Shown: one piece after another, positions 40,511-53,638 of the stretch | Numbering within the stretch: the first letter of the stretch is position 1 | How the letters are laid out: each line of letters opens with the position of its first letter | Origin: Mansonella perstans | Taxonomy: Eukaryota > Nematoda > Chromadorea > Rhabditida > Onchocercidae | Length of the DNA: 64,000 nt | Direction: 5' to 3' | NCBI GenBank assembly: GCA_037074765.1 | Contig: JBAMDO010000040.1 | Coordinates: forward strand, 310,001 to 374,000 | Made by a program: the position numbers and the translations under genes | Notes under the pieces: model-generated | Seen by the model: only the letters and a program-made list of their open reading frames with translations | What the model was told of the DNA's origin: nothing | Database searches by the model: none

Positions 40511-42536
40511 GTCAAACGAATAAAATGTAAATGCATGGTTCGAAGGCGATGGACGGATCGTCCTGACGTTTGAACGTTTGAATATCCTGACGTTTGGATT
40601 CCATTCTATCCGACCCCGTGATTTTAGCTTCATTTTCTACGTACGGACGGTCAGACGCTGCATCGTGCCTTCGTTGTCATCCGTCGACAGATTTAGCTAC
40701 AAGAGACAAGTTGGACGAGTACAAAATGCTTCAGCGCCTTTCGCACTTGCAAGAATTCAATGGCTATGGGAATGGACTTCATCCGACTCAGTAGCAACAT
40801 ATTTCGAAACTTTCGACTTTTGAAAGGTTATTTTAATTTCGTCAATTTTTCTTTTCTACTTTTACAACAAAGTTCTCGAGTAACGAATAAGTCGAAATTA
40901 GATATTTAATCGCTCGACATTTTATTCAGTTCTATTCAAAAGATCTTTAACAATAACAGGCATTGAAAAGTCAAGAACAAGATTTGAACAAAAATGATAA
41001 TCATTACAGACTGCTATTAAAACTAGAGAACATTGCCTTAGACAATGTCTAAGGTCACTGCTCATTAATATCTTTTTTGGAGACCTGAATTTGTGTGCTG
41101 TTAACAGCATCAACTGATTGATTAACAGTTAAATGTCGAGAAATTGTTCATGCTTAAAATGCCTCATTTATCTTTTCAAGATTGCTTTTCCGAGGATTTC
41201 AACTCCTCTATCTAGTCCAGATTATTCGAATTTTCATTTACTCCGAATTCTATCCTTTTTAGAAATGTAACAACACTGGTTCAGTTAATTTAAGTAAGAC
41301 AACAACGAATAAATAATTGCAATTAAATCGATAAGACAAAAGAGTATGACTGCTAGAATAATTGTATAAACACTAGTAAAATTATTACAATTATGAAAAC
41401 TTACACCACAAGTTACATCCAGCACATAAATATTTTCCCAATATATTACCATAGAAACGCAATGGGTGGAGAAAAGTTACGAAGTGAAATTTAATAAATT
41501 GCATAGTAATGCTGGTACCTTTTATTAACCATTCACTTATTTGCACTTTTATCAGTTAAGCTTAAGCTATCACGGAAATTTGTCTTTTATTTATCAACTT
41601 CTTTCACACTTTCGACATTTATATGTTATTAGTAGATGTCTTCATTGTAATGCTTGAAATGATAATTATTTCAGTCTTAGGAAATCTAATTTGTTTTTTA
41701 TTAAATAAAGGAAGCACAAAACAATATTATTGGCCAGATTGCAATTATTGATTTTACTGGTACATCGTTCGATATTTCTAAAAATCTTTATGATTTGTAG
41801 CAAATTTGTATTATCGCAAAATTTGGTTTAAATGAAGCGAATATAAGACGACATTATATGGTCAAATCATATTTTATAATTCAAAAGATCTTCGTTTTCG
41901 AAATCAAGATTTTGCTTCAAAGGTTTTCATGTGTATATCTTTGGGAAATTTCGTCTAATTCTGTAATTGATTTTTCAGTTTCCTCAAGAATATTTAGTAT
42001 TCAAAATGTTAACAGCAAAAATTTCCGAATGATTTTTTAATTTATTTTTTCCCCAGTGATATCCTTTCTTTCGTTCCAATCATAATCATTGTCACCTGAT
42101 ATTTATAGGGTACTAAATAGGCAATAATCAGTCTTTGAAGGGAATGCTTTTTGTTTGAACCTGCACTTAGCTCGAAGTTGGGGATTGAGAAGCATGCAGC
42201 ATACTAAGGCCTTAACAGTCGTGGCAATTTATACCATTCGATTATATTTCATCAAAAGGATGTTAGAATTTATCGAAAACAAATATTGCAGGCGAATATT
42301 ATTCTAAAATATCTCCTTGAGATCGTGAAAAAAAAATTCATACTGCGATTGCTACTGCAAATTGAAGTGTTGATAAATTAATTTTTACGTAACAGAAATT
42401 CGACTTATTTATTAGGACTATTTAAAAAAGAATGGTAGGACTTTGTATTGTCCATACTTCGCACAGAAAATCTTTGATTTTCGATGAATAAAGCTTCCTA
42501 AATTAAAAACTAGTTAATGAGACGTTTCATTCTTAC
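40511..42536. other. Intergenic sequence
   Basis: The first 300 bases are more GC-balanced and include a short direct repeat (cctgacgtttg at about 40561 and 40586). They may be flank or a further fragment of the retroelement. The remainder is AT-rich with no recognised gene. Confidence 0.45.
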
Positions 42537-42538
42537 AG
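42537..42538 (+). promoter_or_regulatory. Probable trans-splice acceptor of the IFT54 gene
   Basis: ttcattcttacag ends 2 nt before the ATG, with no upstream coding exon. This placement is typical of spliced-leader addition in nematodes. Inferred. Confidence 0.5.
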
Positions 42539-42540
42539 AA

Positions 42541-45500
42541 ATGTCTAAGATGTATACGGAGAAAACGAGAGAATTGTTCGCAGGTTTAATTGAACGCCCA
42601 CCTCTTACTGATCAACTGCTTCAACGACCGCCGTTTCGTTTCTTGCACGATATCGTTAAAGCCACAATTCAAAGCACAGGGTTTTTAATGGTTTGTTTTG
42701 GTAAATGAATTTATGATTTGGCATGTTATTGTATCAGGTTAAGTCACTTTCTCGCACCAAAAATAGTAGTGAATAGTAAATTGTACAACCTTTGGTTGTA
42801 GCGGCATTGACTGCAGTTTGACGGAACTGATTTGGTTTGAATGGCTGAGCTCCATTTCACATTTAATACATTGATGATATAAGTAAAGTTTTGTCGCATC
42901 AACTGTGAAACATAAATTCAACAAAATAGTTCGTATCATCAAAACCTAGAAAACATAAAACAGTCAAGCTAAGTGTTTAACAACTAATAGTCAATTAAAA
43001 AGAAAGGTAAGTAACAAACTGTGACGATGATCCTGATTTTAGTCTTCGGGAAGAGTTACTGCATATCGTAATATGCTGTAACTGTAATACTCTGTAGACA
43101 TCAGTTCTTTTATTCTCAATAATGTGGAAGAGGCAAAACGAGCCAGTTTTGAAATTCAGCATTACTGAGAAATAAAAAAAGCATGTGGTCAGTGATAACG
43201 ATTCGGATTTTCTCAGTTGAGATTACTTCATTTTAGCTGCTATAAAACTCAAATGAATATTTAATTAACTTCTGAGCATTCATTTAATGGCAGTATTTGT
43301 GCAGGATAGCTTTACAAGTGAGGATATGGATGCATCAAATATAACGGATAAAACGGCAAAAGCGAATTTTTTGAAAAGATTGGTTAAAGCATTAAACAAC
43401 GACGGATCGTTGAGTGATGTGAAAGTTGCTAAAATAATAGCTGGCAAAGAACCGGAAATGACGAATTTGGTATGTACAGGATTTTTACTTTTCTGTAAAG
43501 TGATAACTGGTCGTTAGTAATGTAATCGGTTTGTTAATCCAATATAAGGGTTCAGAAAACTTTAGTTTTGCTTCTTTCGTAGTTTGGAATTTTGCGAAAA
43601 AAACATTTGCAGTGTTTTAGGTGCTACAAAAGTTAGCAGTTGATGCGACAACATTCCGTGATTCGAAGTTAAAAGGTATTAAAAATGAAGAAAGGCAAAA
43701 GAAGGAAGCAAAGGCTCAAATGAAAGACAGGAACAATAAAGGTGTGGAAAGAAAAAGTGATAATAATAAAACCAAGAAGGTCCAAGATTTTTGTTTGCTA
43801 ATCCAATACTAACTGTATGAAAATTAGGATTGAATTATTTTGAAATTCCAAACTGTAATACTTGTTGAAATATTGTAATACTATCCGTAGATACTGACGT
43901 ATGTAGAAATGAAATCACGGTTGGATTTGGAGGAAATGAAAGGAATTTTCAGCTTGAAAAGGAGAAGAGACATTCAAGCAGAAGTGAAGAAAAGAGGAAG
44001 AAAGGAAATGGAAACAAACTGAAGATAATCAAGCAAGCAGTTGATAGTAATGAGCGAAGAGACCCCATTGATGAAGGACATTTGGAACATGTTGCAAAAG
44101 AAACACCGTCAGCGAAAATTAAACAAGTGGTTCACACTAATCAGGATCCAGCAAGTCTGAAATTGATAGTTCCGGATATTTTATTTCTTTTCGTGACGGT
44201 AGTAATAGGTTGGATATAGCTCTAATGAACCTAATAAAACCAGGTGACAAAGTGAATCGTTCGGGTTCAGGTGATTCGAATCATTAGCTATCATGAAGTG
44301 AATACGCGTTGCATTTTCTTGATCTGCTTCCAAGTTTGATGTTTCGCAAAATTTTATTGGCTTTGCTTCTCAATATCTTCTTGCAGGAACTTCAGCATAT
44401 AGATATTTCGGTTTGATAATATTAATATATTTTAGTAACTATGAAGACAGAAGGCAGCGTTATTGCTGATAATATAACAAATGGTATTGAACAATCTTTG
44501 GCATCACCAGTATTCAAGGAACAGCTACGGTTAATTAAAATTTGAAAATACAGAAATTTCTGGGAAATCTTTAAACTTCATATTAATTGTCATAGTTATT
44601 ATGTTCAGTGCATCTCAGAAGCTGGTTTCCAGACCTTTAACATCGTCAGGACGGCCGCGCACATCAGCGGATAGATTGGGCACATCTTCAGCTCGACCAG
44701 CTCCTCCAAAGATCAAAAAGAAACGGGTGGAGGAAATCGAACGAAAACCAGAAGTTGTAAGTTTTTCGAATTAAATGAAACTCTCAGTTAATCAGTTCTC
44801 CATTTAATTAATAATTGAGTCTTATACGTATCAATCATTCTTTTTGATCTTGCAGAATATGAAAATAAGCGGAATTATTATCGGTGAACGAAAAGAAAGT
44901 GATGAGCATTTTGTTGTAGAAATTGAGCCATCGTTCGATCAAAGTGAACAAACTAATGCTGATGAAGTATGCTTCTCCGCAAACTAGAAAAAAGATCCGC
45001 GTGGAATTAATTCTATCAAATTTAAATAAACAATACGTTACTAGCATTTGCTGACATTGATACAATTTAAAAGATGAACATGTATTTCCGAAAAAATCTT
45101 TGATAGTATGATCAAGCAAGCCATTTCCTTTAATCCAACCAAAATCAAGCTATCGCCTTTTCATTCAATTTTACAATCCTCACTTCTGTGCTACTATAGA
45201 AGATTTTATAGCGACCATCCTTATTATAATCTTAATAAAATTGACGATTTCTAACATGAGTATCATTTGCAGGAGCGATTATTTCTAAACTTTTCAAAAA
45301 CAACCAATTTCAGCTAACTAGCGAAGAACATGGCGGTTTAGTACGAAAGATTCTTGAGACCAAAAAAGGGCTAGAAGATAAACTAAGCAAAGAAGCTTAT
45401 AGCGCTACCATCAGTGTATTTGATAAAGATCAAGCAAAGTCTCAAGAAGAGGTTTATTTTTCGCTCCATTAGTTTCACCTCCTTATCTTTATTCATGGTC

Positions 45501-46300
45501 TTTTTGTCAAGTTCCCTTATCTCTTCAAATTCAGTTTGTCCTACTGGGAAGTTATCATATCAGTTTTTTATTTGGCTCATAAGCATGCTAACGAATTTTC
45601 TACTTCATAATTGTACTGTTCTTGCATTAATAGGTGATTAAAAATTTAAGTGACAGGAATTGAAAATTAATCTCGTTTCTTGTAAAACTTTTCATTTTCC
45701 ATTCTACTTTTTTCAGTTAATTAATTTACGAAATACCATGCAACAGGTAACGCAAACAACGCACCTCCTTGCTCGTTTTCTTGACAATGCACAGGTACCG
45801 TTACTTAATCTCTAAATATGCGATATTAACGGAGTTATTATAATGCAATAAATAACGGTTACTGTTAACGTAATGTTCGTAATGCTCAAATTCATAATTG
45901 CTTGTTAAGTTTAAAACTCAGAGCAAGAGTTATCAGATCAATCGTGCAGACATAAGTAGAAATCACGAATAAGTGATCATAACTGAGTGGTGACAAAATA
46001 AATCAGAACTTCCGTCGTATTACATACATTCTATTTCCATCCTGTTCATTTTATGCTACTTTATAGGAAGATGCTGAAGATATGTTTAAAGAAATGGAAG
46101 AATGGCGTTTAGAAAATGCAAAAAATATGCGTGAATTGCAAGAACGAAAGGCAAATGCGGAAGGATCATCGGCGAATTTGTTGTTAAGGTTGAATCAGTT
46201 AGATGAACAGATCAAAGAAGTGAAAAGCGCCATTATTCAGAGCAAAGCTGAAGTGATAGCAAATGAAGAAAAAATTAGAATTTTAGTTAATAATATCTAG
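42541..46300 (+). CDS. dyf-11: Intraflagellar transport protein IFT54 (TRAF3IP1/DYF-11 family)
   Basis: Ten exons: 42541-42690, 43305-43469, 43621-43779, 43953-44154, 44436-44529, 44609-44756, 44856-44966, 45314-45451, 45717-45794, 46067-46300 (492 aa). Residues 1-125 form the calponin-homology-like N-terminal domain of this family (LIERPPLTDQLLQRPPFRFL, STGF, AGKEPEMTN). A charged Lys/Glu-rich middle follows, then a Ser/Pro/Arg linker (SSARPAPPKIKKKRVEE). A C-terminal coiled coil begins at EHGGLVRKILETKKGLED and runs to the end. IFT54 is a peripheral subunit of the IFT-B complex that binds tubulin or microtubules and interacts with IFT20. In C. elegans DYF-11 is needed for sensory cilia. A nematode has only sensory-neuron cilia, so expression there is expected. 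The end of exon 4 is chosen by phase; its donor (caa|gtctga) is weak and a longer exon is possible. The exon 3 donor (aag|gtccaa) is also weak. Domain identity is secure. Confidence 0.9.
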
Positions 46301-46306
46301 TTTTTC

Positions 46307-46312
46307 AATAAA
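46307..46312 (+). promoter_or_regulatory. Poly(A) signal AATAAA of the IFT54 gene
   Basis: AATAAA starts 7 nt after the stop codon, implying a very short 3' UTR. Confidence 0.6.
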
Positions 46313-48394
46313 TTTCATAACATTCTAATTGTCCAACATTAGTTTCTTTTGCAATCCATAAATGCTTCCTACGCATATCGAGTAGTTTGAATTGAACAAA
46401 CGAATTGACTCATTCAGAAATACAATAAATATTTTGAAAACTTCCAGACGTTTTATACGTTAATTAGGATAAAACATTTTGTAAACAAATGGGAAACATT
46501 CAGGAGGGTAAAATTTTTTGAGGAAAATTTGACTGAAAGCAATTTTTGTCATCAATTCATTGAATAATAAAATGTGATTCGTTACTTCACCAACAAAAAC
46601 TTGATAATTACCTGTTTGATCATAAAAATTTAACAGTGGGTAAAAATTCTTCACTTTTTTAAGACTAGCCTATTTAAAAAAATAGTATTAACGATCTGCG
46701 CATTCTGGACTAACGTCCCCGCATTTCTGCACTGATAAAAAAGGAACTCCAATGTCATTAAATTTAAAAACATTTATTTTTGATTGTAGATTCCTTCACT
46801 TCATAGGCTTCTATGGAAGGATATACTTCGGCATCCTTTTCATTTTCATTGTTTCTGGACCGAACAAATGCTACCATGTGAAGATGTCTTCCGAAAGCAT
46901 ATTGTTTTGAGTTACTTTAAAACTTGCTCAAAGAATCCAAGAAGTTGTTTCGAATGTTATTTGAGGCGCTAATGCACTGGTTAGTTGTCTTCGTCATCAG
47001 CAGTGACGAATGTATTCAAAAGTCTGAGAAGGTTTCACTACTTTTTATATCTAATTTGTGAGGGATTTTCGAAATTCTGCGTTTAAAATGAGTTAAGCAA
47101 TCTACAGTCAAGTTTGAAACATAAAAGATCAGGACAAGTAATATTACTTTCGGAACGGAAAGCGAAAGAGAAAAAGTTAAAGTTGCACAATGCAGATGAA
47201 TGATCGGTACTCCGCTATCCTGTGATATCTTATTGCGCACACATTAATATACACTTGCATTGAAGCAGCCAACCTCGGACTAATACCTGGAGCTCTGTAC
47301 TTGATGCATCAAGGCAAATTGGAGTAAGACAGAGTTATAAAGTTCTCAAAGAAAAATTTCGAGACCAGTTGAGATTGAAATGTTTATGGAATTTAATATA
47401 TCATTCAGTACACCGCTACATAACCTACTGACTGAGTTCTTTAAAATTAACTTTGAAAACCCCCTCTTAACCTTTAATTAAGGATTGCGGAAATTTTCAA
47501 GCGTTATGCATTTTAATTTGTCACTGAAAGTCTTTGAAATACCTGATATATGCTTCAGGCGTCAAATCATAATTTCGAATAACAACGTTGGCAGAATCCC
47601 TAATTTTTCAAATAATAAAGGCAACCTTGACTGCTTCGAATTTCTATAAGATTGAAATGTTACTTCTGGTAAGTACAATTTTTACTGCGAATAATTAAAT
47701 AAGCAAAGTATATAAGGGAAGATGCACGCAATATTCCTTTACAAGCAGTCATCCATCTTATACTTCGCTGCAGTTCATCTGCTGAAACGTGCAAGTTCTT
47801 GCAGCAATAAAAGCAAGGAATTATGTTAAAATATGTAAAAATGCTCAAGAATGCGCAAAAATATAAAAACTTTAGAGATCCACAAAAATTATCCCACATT
47901 TACATATTGATTTTCCGTTTATGGAAATTTTTGTTCACCAGAAATTCGTTTACAAAATGGTGAGGTCGTTGCAAACATATGAAGTCATTCTTCTTTTTCA
48001 CGTGAACTTTCGGCTGGTACAATGCACTAAAAAGGTGATTTCAACCTGTTATTCTTCCATTTCTTTACCTTTAATTTTTTTCCCTACTTTTGGCAATTAG
48101 ATTAGCAAAGGAAGACAAAGAAATACATTTCGAGAATCTCAAAAAATAGTAATTATTCTGGAAAGAAGTGATTGAAAATGAATTAACGAATTAGAAAGAA
48201 CTATTCCTATCCGAAAAATTTGAACAAGCTTCAGATCATGATCCGAGGGAAAGGTCGGGAGGTCATGAGATTCAGAGGCATCCATCCATAATTTCTTTTT
48301 TTTACAGTTGGAAACCATTTAATTGTTGCCTACAAAGTTGATTCGATTGTGTTGCCCTAAGAGGAGACTATGTCACGGGAATTTTTTTTTTTTT
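46313..48394. other. Intergenic between IFT54 and TAB1-like genes
   Basis: No gene was seen on either strand. The minus-strand frame at 47660-47899 lacks recognisable motifs. Ends in a T run starting at 48382. Confidence 0.5.
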
Positions 48395-48466
48395 TTTTTT
48401 TTTTATCATTGCAGTGATACTTTGCTCGCGTTTTTTTTTTATCATTGCAGTGATACTTTGCTCGCG
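48395..48466. repeat. Perfect 36-bp tandem duplication
   Basis: 48395-48430 and 48431-48466 are identical: a T10 tract, then atcattgcagtgatac, then tttgctcgcg. Each copy carries a polypyrimidine tract followed by CAG, like a 3' splice acceptor. The pair lies about 135 bp before the ATG of the downstream gene. Confidence 0.93.
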
Positions 48467-48594
48467 TTCAGAGAATGGAAATAATATGTTTTATTATATC
48501 AAATAATGATTTCATAATCGAGTATAACCACTGATACTGCATTGTGATTATGATAGTTGTTAAGATTGTTTGCTTCAGTTCACCATTTCCTCTT

Positions 48595-48596
48595 AG
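48595..48596 (+). promoter_or_regulatory. Probable trans-splice acceptor of the TAB1-like gene
   Basis: ccatttcctcttag ends 4 nt before the ATG at 48601. A second acceptor-like site (ttgcttcag) lies 18 nt further upstream. Consistent with spliced-leader addition; inferred. Confidence 0.45.
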
Positions 48597-48600
48597 AGGA

Positions 48601-51600
48601 ATGGACGATAGAGTAGTTGGATCCAAAATGCATTGGTACGATAGATTATACGACGCATGCAAGCATTCTAATGGATATTCTGCACCGGAAGTATTCTATG
48701 ATCCCGAGAAAACTGTAGCAAATGGATATGAACTGCAACATAAAACATTTTCATACGTGTAAGTTGTCACCAAATGATGCCTATATGGCATATGGAAAAA
48801 TTTTTTAATTTTATTTCCAAGTTGTACCTAATATAAAAATTTGTTGAAAGATATCATGAATTGCTATACATTGTGATGAATCCTATTCTGATGAAAGATC
48901 TTGACATTTATTGCCAGTCGTGTGGCAAATAGACAATATGACGTTTGTAAGACATGCAAATGACTTAAACTTACATGCAAATGCATAAGCATGTAATATT
49001 GACTGCGTTGAATATTAGCAGAAAGAAACAAATGTAAATTGCAGAAAAATAAAAAAAAAAAAAAACAAACGAAATTAAAAGATCTAAGAATTCTGTCTTC
49101 TTACTTTACCTCCATTCTTCTTTCATCTCTTCGTCAAACGTTCCATTTTAACAAATTATTGTGCGAGTTTTTTTTCAATGTTTTTATACGAAAAATCAGA
49201 TTATTTGTCATTCAACTGAATATGCACTACAACCTATGCTTCCTTCAAACAGAACGGCCGTATATCAGAGGAATTTTAATTCATCTAGGAATCAAAAGAG
49301 AAATAAATCCTGTTGATTTTTCAAGAATGAAATTTTCGGAAACTTTAATAGAATTATCATTTATCCTTTTTATATGTTTCCTCGCAGAACTTCCAAAATA
49401 AATTAACGTGTTTTGCAAATAGTAAGAGTAGAACAGAATGGAAACACAGTTGAATCACAGATTCCAGCAAACTACTAATATCGGTTAAACAGCTGTGAGC
49501 AACTTATACCTCTTAACTCTGCCGTGCTACAACCAGAAGATCACACATTTACGGTTTAATGTTCTACAAAAACTACATAAATCACCAATACAATAAGAAA
49601 GTTATCTTTGTCGCAAAGTTCTGATAATCTATGATTTCATTTAATTATGATTCACAAATATCAATTATAATGCATGAAAGATATGATAAAACCAACCACA
49701 AAAGTGTTGATATTCCTACTCTGTTTTGGTTTATTTTTATTCCTAGGCATATGTTTATTAAACTGTTCACATCCATAAAATTATTTTCTTTTTACTTCAC
49801 ACATTTCTTTCAGACTCACGTAGAAATTCTATAACTTCAGCATAGATATATTTATTTTAATCTAAGCTTCTTTTTTATTTTAATGAAATGTGTAAACTAA
49901 AAAGCAGTAAACATTTCAGCGATCATCGTTCGGGAAGACCAGTTCGATTGTACGGTGCTGTAGACCGATATTCTTCGGGTGCAGATGCTGATTTTATAGT
50001 AAGTCAGATTGTTAGCGATTTACTGCCTTTTGATCGTACAACCGACCATGTATTGAACAACGATCCTAGCGACCGAGAGGTTTGTCAATATTGTTTTTCA
50101 TGGACTTGGCTATTATTACTATTTAATCGGAATTTAGCATTTAGTATTCACATCAGTATCATTTGATAAAGGATTGCATCAATTAAAGTGCTTATATAAA
50201 AACTGTATTTATGTTATTTGTGCTACACAGTGCTCGAAAAATTTTTTTGTGCTTTGCACTTAACTGACAGATAAAACATTTACCAAAAAAATCGGGATTT
50301 GGCAAGAGTAGAAATAGTACAGGTTAAATACAAATTATTGTTCAAACGAGCAATACACTCATTCATTTGTGTTTACTTTCAAGACTATATTCAGTTATAA
50401 AATCTTATCTGAAACATTTGAATATTTCAACAGCTAAAAGTATTTGTCACGAAGTTATAGAAAAGTAAGGATTGTTGGAAAGCTTGAATTTTATTTATAT
50501 GTGTTTTAGATATACTGTTTGTTGGAAGAAGTATTACGCAAGGTTTATAAAGTCGACCTGAATAGCAGTAATGCAAGCACACGCTCATATCGTGGAGGTG
50601 AGTCACGTGGATCACCTGGATCTTCTGGAAGCAGGCATGAGAACAGTAGCACTTCACAGAATCCACCAGGTGGAAATTATGTAAGATCAAATAATGGAGT
50701 AAATTCACCAAACTTGGGACTACTGGGACCGCAAGTTAGCGATACGATAGCACAGAAGCTGGCTGTGATGGAGTTTCTTGAATTTTACAAAGATATCATT
50801 AAACGAGTGAATGAAGCAGCGAACGCAGAAGAGAGAAAACACATTGATTCGGCCAGTATAAATCAAGCTAAACTTATTTCTCCTCCATTTAATCTCTCTA
50901 ACGGATATATATCACCATCACCACCGCATTATCAATCAACACAGTATCAAGATCCTATGGATGATCCATATCCTTTTGATGAAGAAGCTTCATCTGACAA
51001 CTACACAAACAATCGATCTCCTTCATGTCCACCAAAAAAAAAAGTTGGTACGGTTAATCGGAAATTATTGACTCGCAATACAACCTTACCAACTATTTCG
51101 GAATCAGCTGAAAAGTGGTGGGCTGAAGAGGCTGAACATCTGACGAGTTCTGACCAGCAGGATAATTTTAATTTTCCGGATAATACAGTTATTCCGCAGT
51201 CAATTCCGTCGCCATTCCAGCCCATTTCTATGACATCTCCCGTAGAAGTTGCTCGCAGTAGTGATGATGAAGAATTTCTACGCGAAATTGAAAAAGTGGC
51301 TATTGATTTAGGCTATATAGAGGACACCGCTTCCAAAGAAAGCAGTGAAACGACAAGCGTCAAAAGTGAAGATAAAGGTAGCTCCACGGATGCTTCAAGT
51401 TGCAGCGATTCGACCTTTTCATACACGGCAGCAACAATCGTCTTTATCTATGACAACAAGATGTTCATCGGTAGTATCGGTGATTCCAGGTAATCAATTT
51501 AACACTTGCATTTTTAAGATATCTTAAATCAAATTTATAAAAATGATTTCAAACACAATTCCAATTTTCTTTCGTTGAATTTTACATTATTCTAAAATAA

Positions 51601-53638
51601 AAACATTCGTTGCATACCTTTCAAGTTCTTTTTGCTCAAGCAAATTAGCATGAAATGAAATTATTTTGAAATGATTCCTGATTCATTTTGCCTTAATATC
51701 TATTCCATCAAGTTATTTTTTTCAATAGTCTTACCATTATTTTTGCATTTAAATCAAACGCAAACCTGAATAGATCAACTTTCTGGTTTTCTAACCCATA
51801 AAAAAACTTTAATTCTTATTTTTGAGCAAGCATGTTGATGTGTCACAAGCAGATCATGATGAAAGATATTGTTATTATCACTGGACAATATTTTTGTTGC
51901 ATTCGCACATTTTTGCAATTCTTCTGTCTTTTCTGTTTTTGCATGAACTTTATCCGTCGGCATTGCCTTTTTTTAATGAAAGGAATTGTAGTTGTAAGAA
52001 AATTATTCTTTGTGATATATCGTCCATTTAGGATCATTTTGTTGCGCCAAAAATGTCATTATTTGGATGTAATGTATTTGAATGAGCCACCGCTTGCTTG
52101 GTATCCTGTAAGTAATAATTCTTGTAATAATTCTAATAATTCTTGCTGTTTATACCGAATTTTTAATTTTTTCATGATTTTTTTTAAATTTCATGAATTA
52201 AACTTGGTACCCAATTTCAGATTGCAGCAGCAAAAAATTCATGCTTCAAAAATAAGCGTCACATTCTATTCCAAGAGCCGATTGTTCGTGGTGGATTTTT
52301 GGTGAGTGGTATATTATTCCATTAAGTAATTACTATAAAACTTAAAGACATGGGATGCTTTGATGGGTTAAGGGGATAAATTGTCTAAAACTTTTATCTT
52401 ATAATATGATTCCAGATTAATGAGTATTCGGTCTTCCTTTTAATGTTCAATGATGGTGTCATTACAAACATGTTAAAAATGAGTGATCATCACCATACTT
52501 CCAATGAAATAAATCGAATGGCTGCCCAAATGGTTATCAAAATTCTTGAAAAATATCCTCCAGGAAGTTCGACTTTAATTTTGAATAAAAGTTATAACAA
52601 GTTATTGCAGAAAAAAGAGCGCACTTTTTTTTCCATTAGTGTAATTAATTTTTGTTTGCTTAGGCTTAGAGGTTTAGTTACATATTTTTAACAGTGGATA
52701 ATTTCTTAATACTTATGTGAAAAACTGAATTACAAAGGAAGCTGCCATTGGAAACATCGATGTTTCTGGAGTTAAATTATCTAGAAAGAGAGTTAAATTG
52801 AAGTTACTAATGAAAATTTGAAAAAAAAAAAAAACGATTGAATAATTATTTCCAGGTTTTATTTTTCCAGATATCGCACAAAAATTTATAGCACATATCA
52901 AGCACACTTGCAATCGTAAATACAAACAAGCTGGTGAATTCCGTGGTGTTAAACGAGAGGGCATGTCATTTCTGTTTGCAGACCTCCGACAATTGACTCC
53001 AACAAAACCAGAATACGATTGCCTTCTGAAAAATTATCAACTAAAGGTCCACTTGTCTTTCTAGCATTTATTAAATTTTATAAATTCTATACATTCGAAA
53101 ATTATACTGAAACAACTGAGGACAGTATTTGTTTAGTTTAGTCCCAAATGCATTCATTCTTTTTTTTGTAGTAGTTGTGAGTTGTTGTCCTGAGATCTGA
53201 AATAAAAGTTATCGTTCGGTATAACAAATATTGGAACGGTAAATCTTACTTGGCATACAACATACCTACCATCGAAACATTTTAGCAAATCAAAATTTGA
53301 ATAACTGTTAAGAAACGAAAATTACAACAAGTCAAAAGTATATCGTTTTAGCTCCTGAAAGCCAAAAAAGTACTTGCACTTTGCCTCGACTGCTCGAGGC
53401 TTTGGTGATTATTGTAACAGCGGAAAATTAACTGAAATTAATGACAGCCGATTTTTGTTGTACTAAAATGAACGAACGATTTTAGCCGAATATTTCGAAA
53501 TCAGCAGTGGTACAGTCGTATCCAAAAATGATGGAATACTCACACCCACAAACGGATGAAGAAAAAATAAAAAACAACTCATCGATGGACAGAGTATACG
53601 ATCTGATTCAAGGAATGCTCGATCGTGAGGATTACTGA
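48601..53638 (+). CDS. TAB1/TAP-1-like PP2C-fold pseudophosphatase
   Basis: Eight exons: 48601-48758, 49920-50079, 50510-51489, 52032-52107, 52221-52301, 52416-52590, 52871-53046, 53486-53638 (652 aa). The fold is PP2C-like. YGAVDRYSSGADADFIVSQI stands where PP2C has its DGHGG metal site. YTAATIVFIYDNKMFIGSIG + DSR matches the core strand and GDSR motif. FLLMFNDGVITNML matches the LxxDG strand. REGMSFLFADL replaces the final DN metal motif. The missing metal ligands indicate an inactive enzyme, as in TAB1, the activator of the kinase TAK1 (C. elegans TAP-1). AAKNSCFKNKRHILFQEPIV also aligns with TAB1. Exon 3 adds about 300 residues, rich in Ser, Pro, Asn and acidic groups, between helix 2 and the core strand. 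About 50 residues of TAB1 after the GDSR strand seem absent, so a missed exon is possible. The exon 6 donor was chosen by phase. The C-terminus (MDRVYDLIQGMLDREDY) is a candidate TAK1-binding helix. Confidence 0.82.

Noticed and set aside
40250..40823. Frames of 66-127 codons after the retroelement
   Set aside because: Composition is mixed and frames overlap on both strands; part derives from decayed pol. No independent gene could be supported.
49039..49401. 120-codon plus-strand frame starting in a Lys run
   Set aside because: Lies inside intron 1 of the TAB1-like gene, has no splice support and no motif.
51822..52305. Long hydrophobic frames with many Cys, Phe and Leu
   Set aside because: They span an intron, two exons and another intron of the TAB1-like gene in a different frame; composition follows T-rich intron sequence.
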